Source: an uncultured bacterium (GTDB taxonomy: Bacteria; UBA4055). From it: 8,944 nucleotides of DNA. The stretch is from NCBI GenBank assembly GCA_937873545.1, contig CALMWI010000495.1, forward strand, positions 1-8,944, read 5' to 3'. Positions within the stretch are counted from its first letter, which is position 1; each line of letters starts with the position of its first letter. The notes below the pieces were generated by a model. That model worked only from the letters and a program-made list of their open reading frames with translations. It did no database searches and was not told where the DNA came from. The position numbers were made by a program, and so were the translations under genes. Shown here in pieces: positions 1 through 6,287 of this stretch.

Positions 1-736
1 TGAACTGTGAATTAGTTACCTCATGCTCGTCAATATAAAATTCTTTTACTTCAACATCATGCACCGGCTTCTCGTTCTCGCTTTCCATATCGCTGCCTAT
101 CTTAACTGTGCCTGCAGGTATCAGCACCATATTCATATTGTCTTTTAAATTTTTATAGTACTGCATATTTCTATTTATTCGCTTTGATTTGGGCTTTGTT
201 TCACCTGCTGATGTGTCTTTCGCTACTTTTGTTTCCTTTTTTGCGGCAAGAGCTGCTGCTATAGAATCTGCTGCTGCAATAGAATCAAGTCTGGCGATTT
301 CCTTTAATTCTGAGAGCTTTCTGGCTTCTTCCTCTGCTTTCCAGCTTGGAACGAATTCAGAGAAATTCGCTTTTAAAAGGCTGTCAGCAAGTGAAATATA
401 TTCACCGACATACTGATTATTCTTAAGATCATCCAAAGTCTGCTTTCCTGGTTCAGTGTTCACGAGAAAGTAACCTACACCTATAATAACGGCAAAAAGA
501 ATGATCAGAAGTACCATCATATAGGATCTCTTTTTTTCAGAACCGCCCGGTAAATTTGCCTTTGGCGCTTGCCCTGCAGACGGTTTTGGAGTCGATGCAA
601 AGCGGCTTGTTGAAGGTTGTGCCTGACCTGTCGGCGATTTTGGAGGCACAGCTGCCACCATTCCCAGCTTGGTTCCGCAGTTCACACATACTTTAGCGTC
701 ATTAGAATTTAATGTATTACATTTTTTACAAATCAT
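1..736 (-). CDS. Zinc-ribbon, single-pass membrane protein with C-terminal FGE-sulfatase (SUMF1-like) domain, 3' end cut by window
   Basis: The reading frame opens at ATG 736-734 and stays open to base 1, giving 245 residues with no stop. Residues 3-20 form a zinc ribbon (C3-x2-C6 and C17-x2-C20). A Pro/Ser/Ala-rich linker follows, then a basic patch (EKKRS) and one hydrophobic segment at about 73-90, read as a membrane anchor. Residues 93-200 are a charged, partly Ala-rich stalk with a DSIAAA tandem repeat. From about 203 the sequence reads MVLIPAGTVKIGSD, then EKPVHDVEV and EFYIDEHEVTNSQF, the classic opening of the FGE-sulfatase domain (formylglycine-generating enzyme/SUMF1 family). The catalytic part of that domain lies outside the window, so whether it is an enzyme or a binding module cannot be judged. 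By topology the ribbon would be cytoplasmic and the FGE domain outside the membrane. The gene follows the operon terminator, so it is probably transcribed on its own. Confidence 0.85.
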   Translation of the reverse strand, partial: MICKKCNTLNSNDAKVCVNCGTKLGMVAAVPPKSPTGQAQPSTSRFASTPKPSAGQAPKANLPGGSEKKRSYMMVLLIILFAVIIGVGYFLVNTEPGKQTLDDLKNNQYVGEYISLADSLLKANFSEFVPSWKAEEEARKLSELKEIARLDSIAAADSIAAALAAKKETKVAKDTSAGETKPKSKRINRNMQYYKNLKDNMNMVLIPAGTVKIGSDMESENEKPVHDVEVKEFYIDEHEVTNSQF

Positions 737-743
737 TAAATCC

Positions 744-749
744 CCTCCT
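744..749 (-). promoter_or_regulatory. Shine-Dalgarno site of the zinc-ribbon/FGE gene
   Basis: A perfect AGGAGG lies 7 bases before the ATG at 736. It fixes the start so that the first zinc-ribbon cysteine is residue 3. Confidence 0.85.
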
Positions 750-770
750 GTACTTAATAATTTAGTTTTT

Positions 771-803
771 TTATAATAAAACAAAATATATTACTAAATT
801 CAA
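771..803 (-). promoter_or_regulatory. Possible promoter of the zinc-ribbon/FGE gene
   Basis: The 737-841 stretch between terminator and start codon is very AT-rich and has no ORF of note. On the minus strand TTGAAT (803-798) is followed, 17-19 bases on, by TTTATTATAA (780-771), which could serve as -35 and -10 elements. The match is loose, and AT-rich DNA yields such matches by chance. A promoter somewhere here is expected because a terminator lies just upstream, but the exact site is a guess. Confidence 0.25.
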
Positions 804-841
804 GTAAAACATTTTATATTTTTTAAAGTTCGCATAATTAA

Positions 842-867
842 AGAAGAGGGTCTAATGACCCTCTTCT
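842..867 (-). terminator. Hairpin terminator ending the ribosomal operon and tRNA-Pro
   Basis: An 11-base perfect inverted repeat (842-852 and 857-867) surrounds a 4-base loop. Read on the minus strand the hairpin begins 5 bases after the tRNA 3' end and runs into a U-rich but interrupted tail (TTAATTAT). The plus-strand side has no T tract, so termination of leftward transcription is the better reading. Confidence 0.8.
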
Positions 868-872
868 CGATG

Positions 873-947
873 TCGGGGCGAGAAGATTTGAACTTCCGAC
901 CCCCTGCTCCCAAGGCAGGTGCGCTAACCGGGCTGCGCCACACCCCG
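873..947 (-). tRNA. tRNA-Pro (anticodon UGG)
   Basis: The minus strand folds into a full cloverleaf of 75 bases. The acceptor stem CGGGGTG/CGCCCCG has one G-U pair and discriminator A. The D arm is GCGC...GCGC with the loop AGCCCGGTTA. The anticodon stem CCTGC/GCAGG encloses the loop CTTGGGA, giving anticodon TGG (proline, reading CCN codons). A 5-base variable loop and a T arm GGAAG/CTTCT with loop TTCAAAT complete it. The 3' CCA is not encoded, so it must be added after transcription. The tRNA starts 23 bases after the rplQ stop codon with no terminator or obvious promoter between, so it is probably cut out of the tail of the ribosomal protein transcript. Confidence 0.97.
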
Positions 948-970
948 AACATTTTATTAAGAACTATTTT

Positions 971-1498
971 CTAGGAAACTTCAGCAGATTTTTCTTTTTT
1001 TTCCTTTTTCACAGCCTGAGTTTTTTCTGCTGATTTTTTTTCTTTTTTAACAGGCTTATCTTCTTTTACCTCAGATTCAGAAGGCTTTTTTTCTTCTGCA
1101 GCTTTAACTTTTTTGGTCCTGGCAGGAACTTCAGTAGCATCATCATACTCAACCAGCTGAAGAACAGCTTTTTCCGCCGCATCGCCCTTTCTAAGCCCGA
1201 GTTTTAATACTCTGGTATATCCGCCGGCTCTTTTTTTATAGTTCGGGGCAATATCGTTAAATAAAGTAAATACTGTCTCTTTCAGCCTTAAAAATTTAAG
1301 TGCCTGTCTAAGAGAGTTCAGATCGCCCTTTTTTCCTAATGTAATCATTTTCTCAGCGAATTTTCTCGCTTCTTTCGCTTTAGGTAAAGTTGTGACTATC
1401 TGCTTATGTTCGAACAGCTGAGCCGTAAGATTGCTGAACAGCGCTCTTCTATGGCTGGCGGTCCTGTTTAATTTTCTGCCTCTAACATTGTGACGCAT
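971..1498 (-). CDS. rplQ: 50S ribosomal protein L17 with Lys/Glu-rich C-terminal tail
   Basis: L17 is a large-subunit protein near the exit of the peptide tunnel. The N-terminus MRHNVRGRKLNRTASHRRAL and the motif AGGYTRVLKLGLRKGD (91-106) are diagnostic. The conserved core ends near residue 120 (LVEYDD). The remaining 55 residues are low-complexity Lys/Glu/Ala/Ser, without predicted fold. E. coli L17 is about 127 residues, so this one carries an added tail, as do several FCB-group L17 proteins. The ATG at 1498 has GAGGGAT upstream and lies 16 bases after the rpoA stop. It is the last protein gene of the operon and is followed by the tRNA-Pro. Confidence 0.97.
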   Translation of the reverse strand: MRHNVRGRKLNRTASHRRALFSNLTAQLFEHKQIVTTLPKAKEARKFAEKMITLGKKGDLNSLRQALKFLRLKETVFTLFNDIAPNYKKRAGGYTRVLKLGLRKGDAAEKAVLQLVEYDDATEVPARTKKVKAAEEKKPSESEVKEDKPVKKEKKSAEKTQAVKKEKKEKSAEVS

Positions 1499-1514
1499 CT
1501 TTTATCCCTCTATA

Positions 1515-2510
1515 TCATTTCTTCTTTTTTGATTGCATGTCGTTCAGGTATTTATCCACATCCATGCCGAATTCAAGACCTTTTTCTTTGAGTACTTTAT
1601 TAAGTTCCGCCAGCGATTTTTTTCCAAAATTTCTGAACTTGAGCATTTCGCTTTCTTTCTTTCTTACAAGGTCACCTATCGTTTTAACCTTTGCATCGGT
1701 TAAACAGTTATAAGACCTTACCGAAAGCTCCAATTCGTCTATCGACATTTTCAACAGATTTCTCTTTTTTAGAATATCTGGATCTTCGTCCTCGAATCCT
1801 TCAGAGTCTTCTTCTACTTCAAATTTGATGAACAGATTGATATGGTCTCTCAGTATCTGACCTGCGTAAGTTATAGCTTCCTCTGGAGATATCGAAGCAT
1901 CTGTGAAAACATCAAGAGATAACTTCTCGTAGTCCGTTCTGTCTCCAACACGCGTATTTTCGATATCGTAGCTGACTTTTACGATTGGCGAAAAAATCGA
2001 GTCTATCGCGATCGTTCCGATCGGATCGTTCTCATCTCTGTTCGCATCTGACGAAACATATCCTCTGCCGATCTTTATATTAAGCTCGATGCTGAATTCC
2101 GCTTTCTCGTTCAGCGTTGCGATCTTAAAATCGGGGTTAAATACCTTTACTTCTCCTCCGGACGAAACTTCAATATCTTTTGCGGTGAAGATCTTCGGTC
2201 CTTTCAGGTTTACGGTTACTTTGGATGTCCTTCCTTCGTTAAGATTCAACCTAACCTGTTTCAGGTTAAGGATCATAATCGCAACATCCTCTTTCACACC
2301 GGATATGCTTGAGAACTCATGCAGTACTCCGTCGATCTTTATACTGTAGATCGCTGCTCCCTGTATAGATGATAAAAGAACTCTTTTCATCGCATGACCA
2401 ATAGTAATACCATAGCCTCTCTCTAAAGGCGACAGAACAAATTTTCCGTAGTTATCCTTGAGAGTTTTGATTTCGATGGATTCTGGTACTTTAAAAGGTA
2501 ATACAGCCAT
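1515..2510 (-). CDS. rpoA: DNA-directed RNA polymerase subunit alpha
   Basis: The alpha subunit forms the dimer that nucleates RNA polymerase assembly, and its C-terminal domain binds UP-element DNA and activators. At 331 residues it is of normal length. The N-terminal domain shows SPLERGYGITIGHAMKRVLLSS (27-48), the dimerisation and beta-contact region. An acidic linker (about 231-245) leads to the C-terminal helix-hairpin-helix domain. There R265, N268, C269, G296, K298 and S299 coincide with the DNA-contacting residues of E. coli alpha, even in numbering. The tail ends in a lysine run. The ATG at 2510 is 12 bases after the rpsD stop with only a weak purine-rich RBS, so translational coupling to rpsD is plausible. 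Confidence 0.98.
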   Translation of the reverse strand: MAVLPFKVPESIEIKTLKDNYGKFVLSPLERGYGITIGHAMKRVLLSSIQGAAIYSIKIDGVLHEFSSISGVKEDVAIMILNLKQVRLNLNEGRTSKVTVNLKGPKIFTAKDIEVSSGGEVKVFNPDFKIATLNEKAEFSIELNIKIGRGYVSSDANRDENDPIGTIAIDSIFSPIVKVSYDIENTRVGDRTDYEKLSLDVFTDASISPEEAITYAGQILRDHINLFIKFEVEEDSEGFEDEDPDILKKRNLLKMSIDELELSVRSYNCLTDAKVKTIGDLVRKKESEMLKFRNFGKKSLAELNKVLKEKGLEFGMDVDKYLNDMQSKKKK

Positions 2511-2522
2511 TTTTTTCTCTCT

Positions 2523-3140
2523 TTATTTAGAGTAAAGTTCTACTATCAACTGTTCGTTGATATTTACGGGAATATCTTCTCTTTTCGGTAATTCAAGAAG
2601 CGTGCCTTCCATTGTAGCTTTGTCGATTTTTAAATAGGGTCTGGGGTTTTCATTGACCCTTTTTAAAGATTCGTGAATGATCTCAAGTTTTTTTGACTTT
2701 TCTTTAACGGAAACAACATCTCCGACTTTTACTGTCATAGAAGGTATGTTTGCCGACTTTCCGTTCAACAAAAAGTGTTTATGGGAAACCATCTGTCTAG
2801 CTGCTCTCTGACTTGGTGCGAAACCGAATCTGTAGATCAATGAATCCAGTCTGCACTCGAGCCTGACCATCAGGTTCGCTCCGGTTATGCCCTTATCATT
2901 CTTAGCCTTGTCATAGATATTTCTGAACTGTCTTTCAAGCAGCCCGTAGATATACTTGGCTTTCTGCTTTTCTTTCAGCTGCATACCGTATTCAGAAACT
3001 CTCTTTCTTTTTCCTTCGGCGCCGTGCTGACCCGGATCGTATGGTCTTTTGGTAACCACTTTGTCGTATTTAGGATTGCCAAAAAGGTTTTCACCGTACT
3101 TCCTTGCTATCTTACCCCTTGGAGTTAAGTCTCTTGCCAT
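2523..3140 (-). CDS. rpsD: 30S ribosomal protein S4 (zinc-free type)
   Basis: S4 binds 16S rRNA early and organises assembly of the 30S body; in E. coli it also represses its own operon. The protein is 205 residues, the usual size. The S4 RNA-binding fold lies at about 95-155 (ECRLDSLIYRFGFAPSQRAARQMVSHKH within it). The N-terminal region has ARKYGENLFG and RPYDPGQHG but no cysteine cluster, so this is the C-minus form that does not bind zinc. The only cysteine is C96. The N-terminal pattern resembles FCB-type S4 proteins. It sits between rpsK and rpoA, the usual place in the alpha cluster, with ATG at 3140 and GGAG about 10 bases upstream. Confidence 0.98.
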   Translation of the reverse strand: MARDLTPRGKIARKYGENLFGNPKYDKVVTKRPYDPGQHGAEGKRKRVSEYGMQLKEKQKAKYIYGLLERQFRNIYDKAKNDKGITGANLMVRLECRLDSLIYRFGFAPSQRAARQMVSHKHFLLNGKSANIPSMTVKVGDVVSVKEKSKKLEIIHESLKRVNENPRPYLKIDKATMEGTLLELPKREDIPVNINEQLIVELYSK

Positions 3141-3161
3141 TATCTTTTTCTCCGATGATGA

Positions 3162-3554
3162 TTATATTCTTCTTTTCTTTTTAGGTCTGCAGCCGTTGTG
3201 CGGAACAGGTGTGATATCCTTTATAGAAAGGATTTCCAGCCCTGCGGCATTCAGTCCTCTTATGGAAGATTCTCTTCCCGCGCCCGGGCCTTTTACGATC
3301 ACATGAACTTTTCTTAATCCCAGACCCATTGCTTCCTTAGCGATCTGGTCGCTTGCCATTTGCGCGGCAAAACTTGTGTTCTTTTTTGATCCTTTATAAC
3401 CAACTTTCCCGCCGCTTGACCAATTTATTATGTTTCCGTAGCTGTCAGAAAGACACAGTATAGTGTTGTTGAATGTAGCTTTTACATGAGCTACTCCTAT
3501 CGGATCTACCTTATCTTTCTTTTTGAGCTTTTTTCTTTTTTTTGCTACTGCCAA
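3162..3554 (-). CDS. rpsK: 30S ribosomal protein S11
   Basis: S11 lies on the 30S platform and helps shape the mRNA exit channel. The 130-residue protein has the family features GVAHVKATFNNTILCLSD (20-37), WSSGGKVGYKGSKK, KGPGAGRESSIRGL and the C-terminal PHNGCRPKKKRRI (118-130). The N-terminus is lysine-rich, as usual. The start codon is TTG at 3554-3552, five bases after GGGAGG. It gives MAVAKKRKK, the expected S11 N-terminus, and no nearby ATG would. The rpsM stop codon lies 31 bases upstream. Confidence 0.97.
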   Translation of the reverse strand: MAVAKKRKKLKKKDKVDPIGVAHVKATFNNTILCLSDSYGNIINWSSGGKVGYKGSKKNTSFAAQMASDQIAKEAMGLGLRKVHVIVKGPGAGRESSIRGLNAAGLEILSIKDITPVPHNGCRPKKKRRI

Positions 3555-3559
3555 GCTAT

Positions 3560-3565
3560 CCTCCC
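3560..3565 (-). promoter_or_regulatory. Shine-Dalgarno site deciding the TTG start of rpsK
   Basis: GGGAGG stands five bases before the TTG at 3554. The strong site and the fit of the resulting N-terminus to S11 make the non-ATG start convincing. Confidence 0.8.
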
Positions 3566-3585
3566 TTGAGCAAAATGATTAGAAA

Positions 3586-3954
3586 TTATTTTTTGTTTTT
3601 TACTGCCATTTTCTTTCTGCCTTTTCTTGTACGGGCATTGGTTTTCGTCCTCTGACCCCTGCATGGCAGGTTTTTTCTGTGGCGGATACCTCTATAGTTA
3701 CCGATATCCATCAGCCTTTTGATCGCAAGTTTTGTCTGAGTCCTCAAAGTACCTTCGATCACAACTTCATTTGTGATTATCTTTCTTATTGCATCGATCT
3801 GATCTTCGGTTAAGTCCTTTATCTTTGTATCGAAATGAATGTTCAACTTGTTAAGAATGTTTCTTGCAGTCGAACGTCCGATACCGTAAATATAGGTTAA
3901 TCCGATCTCTACTCTCTTACCGTTTGGTAGATCTACGCCAGCTATACGAGCCAA
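3586..3954 (-). CDS. rpsM: 30S ribosomal protein S13
   Basis: S13 sits in the 30S head, contacting the P-site tRNA and the bridge to the 50S subunit. The 122-residue protein begins MARIAGVDLPNGKRVEIGLTYIYGIG, with the helix-hairpin-helix region following, and ends in the basic tRNA-contacting tail RGIRHRKNLPCRGQRTKTNARTRKG (88-112). The usual LPVRGQRT reads LPCRGQRT here. The start is TTG at 3954-3952 behind GGGAGG. The gap to rpmJ is only 11 bases, so there is no room for the long structured leader through which S4 represses the alpha operon in E. coli. Confidence 0.97.
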   Translation of the reverse strand: MARIAGVDLPNGKRVEIGLTYIYGIGRSTARNILNKLNIHFDTKIKDLTEDQIDAIRKIITNEVVIEGTLRTQTKLAIKRLMDIGNYRGIRHRKNLPCRGQRTKTNARTRKGRKKMAVKNKK

Positions 3955-3959
3955 ATTTA

Positions 3960-3965
3960 CCTCCC
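3960..3965 (-). promoter_or_regulatory. Shine-Dalgarno site deciding the TTG start of rpsM
   Basis: GGGAGG directly follows the rpmJ stop codon and stands five bases before TTG 3954, fitting the MARIAGV start of S13. Confidence 0.8.
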
Positions 3966-4079
3966 TTAACCTTGTCTTTGCTTATGTTTCTTTGTTTTGC
4001 ATATTACACGAACCACACCATGCCTGGTGATAACCTTACAGTTCTCGCATATTTTCTTTACAGATGCTCTTACTTTCAT
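3966..4079 (-). CDS. rpmJ: 50S ribosomal protein L36 (zinc-binding type)
   Basis: This 37-residue ORF translates as a complete L36: MKVRASVKKICENCKVITRH, then a middle segment, ending CKTKKHKQRQG. The zinc ligands C11, C14, C27 and H32 are all present, so this is the C-plus form. L36 binds 23S rRNA in the 50S subunit. AGGAG (4085-4089) precedes the ATG at 4079 by five bases. The position between infA and rpsM is the standard one. A zinc-free paralog, if the genome has one, would be elsewhere. Confidence 0.97.
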   Translation of the reverse strand: MKVRASVKKICENCKVITRHGVVRVICKTKKHKQRQG

Positions 4080-4092
4080 TACAACTCCTAAA

Positions 4093-4311
4093 TCATTTGT
4101 TCCTGTATGTAATCCTGCCTTTAATTAAATCGTAAGGAGAAATTTCAATTTTGACTTTATCTCCGGGAACCATTTTAATATAATGCATTCTCATTTTACC
4201 TGAAACATGCGCAATTATTATGTGCCCGTTCTCCAATTCGACTTTAAAGGTAGCATTAGGCAGCGCTTCCTTTATAACTCCGTCAACTTTTATGGTGTTC
4301 TCTTTTGCCAT
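4093..4311 (-). CDS. infA: Translation initiation factor IF-1
   Basis: IF-1 binds the 30S A site during initiation. The 72-residue protein matches the family over its whole length as a single OB-fold (S1-like) domain: MAKENTIKVDGVIKEALPNA, then FKVELENGH, HVSGKMRMHYIKMVPGDKV and SPYDLIKGRITYR. The ATG at 4311 directly abuts the adk stop codon (4312-4314) with no gap. No convincing Shine-Dalgarno is visible, only AGGC about 12 bases upstream, so translation is probably coupled to adk. The map gene that often sits between adk and infA is missing. Confidence 0.98.
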   Translation of the reverse strand: MAKENTIKVDGVIKEALPNATFKVELENGHIIIAHVSGKMRMHYIKMVPGDKVKIEISPYDLIKGRITYRNK

Positions 4312-4962
4312 CTATCTTTTGCCTGATTTATTGATCAATTCTTTGATATCACCGTATATAACAGGGATTTTTCTATTCCCGTCGATATCAGCCAAAACAC
4401 CTTTTTTCAAATAATATTCTATTAACGGTTTTGTGCTGCTCAAATAAACTTCCAGCCTGTTCTTTATTACCTCTTCATTATCGTCTGATCTTGTGACAAT
4501 AGCACCGCCGCAGCCACAGTTTTTACCATTCGGCGGGTTTGATATCATGTTATAACCTTTTCCGCATTTATCGCATAATCTTCTTGCCATCAGCCTTTCT
4601 TTAAGCACATCGAATGGCGATCCGATATTTATCACGATATCGATCTTTTTTCTGTCTTCTGCAAGAATCCTGTCCAGCAACTCAGCCTGTTTAACATTTC
4701 TGGGAAAGCCGTCAAATATCACACCGTTTTCACAATCGGGTTTATTCATTCTGATTGAAAGCAGACCCAGGACAAGTTCGTCCGGAACCAGCTCTCCTTT
4801 GCTCATATATGAATTTGCCAGGATACCTTCCTTAGTCTGATTCGCTACGGCCTGTCTCAGCAGATCGCCTGTTGATATCTGCACAAGACCGAAGTCTTTA
4901 ACTATCAGTTCGGATTGACTGCCCTTACCGCTTCCGGGCGCTCCAAGCATAAGGATATTCAT
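4312..4962 (-). CDS. adk: Adenylate kinase with zinc-type LID
   Basis: Adenylate kinase converts ATP + AMP to 2 ADP in the cytoplasm. The 216-residue long form shows the P-loop GAPGSGKG (7-14), the AMP-binding region STGDLLR (30-36), FDGFPRN (83-89) and the LID domain at about 125-160. The LID has C130-x2-C133 and then C149-x-C151 instead of the usual second C-x2-C (or C-x2-D) pair; the spacing is one residue short, which may affect zinc binding. The start ATG (4962-4960) shares one base with the secY stop TAA (4964-4962). GGGAG and AAGGAT stand upstream inside the end of secY. The secY-adk pairing is common in Gram-positive and many other bacteria, but not in E. coli. Confidence 0.98.
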   Translation of the reverse strand: MNILMLGAPGSGKGSQSELIVKDFGLVQISTGDLLRQAVANQTKEGILANSYMSKGELVPDELVLGLLSIRMNKPDCENGVIFDGFPRNVKQAELLDRILAEDRKKIDIVINIGSPFDVLKERLMARRLCDKCGKGYNMISNPPNGKNCGCGGAIVTRSDDNEEVIKNRLEVYLSSTKPLIEYYLKKGVLADIDGNRKIPVIYGDIKELINKSGKR

Positions 4963-6287
4963 TATCCTTTTCTCCCTTTGAGTTTACCGGTTTTCAAAAA
5001 ACCGTCGTAATGGTGCATCATGAGATGAGATTCGATCTGAGCCAGAGTATCAAGCGCTACTCCCACCATAATTATAAGGCTTGTTCCGCCGAAAAATGCC
5101 GCAAGATTATATGATATTCCCGGAAATATCTTGACAATAACATTAGTCATGATCGCTATCACTCCGAGGAAAATCGCTCCCGGAAGTGATATTCTGGTTA
5201 CGATATTGTCAATATAGTCGGCAGTGTTCTTTCCGGGATTTACGCCGGGTATGAATCCATTGCTTTGTTTAAGATTATTCGCCACATCGTCCGGGTTGAA
5301 TGTAAGAGCTGTGTAAAAATAAGTGAAGAATATTATCACCAGCATATAAATTCCCATATACGAAAAAGATCTGTAGTCAAAAAGACCGTAGATAATTCCT
5401 TTGGTAGCGGAATCGTCAGGCAGAAAAGCAGCCAATGTAGTCGGGAAGAACATTATAGACTGCGCAAAAATTATAGGCATTACTCCGGCCATATTTAGTC
5501 TGAGAGGAATGTAAGATGCCTGATTCTGATAGGTTTTACCGGCAACCTGTCTTTTTGCGTATGTAACAAATACTTTTCTGACTGCCTGTGTCATCAATAT
5601 GACCGCAGATATCATTCCCAGCATTCCTACCCAGATTATCAGCTCAACAACAAGTTCCCTGTTGCCGTTTCTTAGCTGAACAAACTCTTCAAGCACCGCG
5701 GAAGGGAATCTTGCGAGAATTCCTATTGTGATAATAAGTGATATTCCGTTGCCTATGCCTTTAGAAGTTATCTGCTCCCCAAGCCACATGAGAACTATTG
5801 TACCCGTAGCAATAGTAAGCATGGTCATAAAGTAAAATCCCGCAGTAGGATTCGGAACGACCTGCATATAATCGGTATTCATACTTACCAGAAATCTCGC
5901 GACACCCCAGCCCTGGGCTGCGGCAAGAACAACGGTACCGTATCTTGTCCATTGAGTGATCTTTCTTCTTCCGTCTTCATCTCTCATCATTTTAGAAATT
6001 GTCGGAAAAACTGACCCCAGAAGCTGAATTATAATTGAGGCTGAAATGTATGGCATGATACCTATCGAAAATATAGCAGCTTTCTGAAATGCGCCTCCGG
6101 TAAACATATCGAACATTCCGAATAAAGAATTCTGAGCCTGGTTAAAATAATAAGCCAAAGCCCCGACATCTATTCCGGGCATAGGAATATGAGCGCCGAC
6201 CCTGCAAATGAATAATATCCCCAAAGTGAAAAGAATTTTCTTTCTCAATTCCGGGATCTTCATTATTGTTTGTAGTTTTTCGATCAT
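4962..6287 (-). CDS. secY: Preprotein translocase subunit SecY
   Basis: SecY is the channel of the SecYEG translocon in the cytoplasmic membrane, passing unfolded preproteins driven by SecA and inserting membrane proteins from the ribosome. The 441-residue protein has the expected series of about ten hydrophobic segments. Conserved stretches include GAHIPMPGID (31-40), GIMPYISASIIIQLL (76-90), DEDGRRKITQWTRYGT (103-118), SKGIGNGISLII (175-186), YIPLRLNMAGVMPIIFA (259-275), GFIPGVNPGKNTADYI (344-359) and the C-terminal GVALDTLAQIESHL. The start ATG overlaps the rplO stop by four bases (ATGA), with little Shine-Dalgarno, pointing to coupled translation. Its place after rplO is typical of spc clusters. 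Confidence 0.98.
   Translation of the reverse strand: MIEKLQTIMKIPELRKKILFTLGILFICRVGAHIPMPGIDVGALAYYFNQAQNSLFGMFDMFTGGAFQKAAIFSIGIMPYISASIIIQLLGSVFPTISKMMRDEDGRRKITQWTRYGTVVLAAAQGWGVARFLVSMNTDYMQVVPNPTAGFYFMTMLTIATGTIVLMWLGEQITSKGIGNGISLIITIGILARFPSAVLEEFVQLRNGNRELVVELIIWVGMLGMISAVILMTQAVRKVFVTYAKRQVAGKTYQNQASYIPLRLNMAGVMPIIFAQSIMFFPTTLAAFLPDDSATKGIIYGLFDYRSFSYMGIYMLVIIFFTYFYTALTFNPDDVANNLKQSNGFIPGVNPGKNTADYIDNIVTRISLPGAIFLGVIAIMTNVIVKIFPGISYNLAAFFGGTSLIIMVGVALDTLAQIESHLMMHHYDGFLKTGKLKGRKG

Noticed and set aside
189..416. Plus-strand ORF of 75 codons rich in Ala, Ser and Phe
   Set aside because: It is the antisense of the stalk of the zinc-ribbon/FGE gene, whose frame has clear domains and a perfect Shine-Dalgarno; the plus-strand product resembles nothing I know.
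842..867. Hairpin as a bidirectional terminator or repeat element
   Set aside because: The plus-strand side lacks a T tract and there is no plus-strand gene to end; the sequence does not recur in the window.
3864..4091. Plus-strand ORF of 75 codons over the rpmJ region
   Set aside because: The minus strand here encodes a complete L36 with all zinc ligands plus the start of S13, so the plus-strand frame is a shadow.
5761..5952. Minus-strand ORF of 63 codons inside secY
   Set aside because: It is a shifted frame within secY, whose own frame is intact and conserved throughout.
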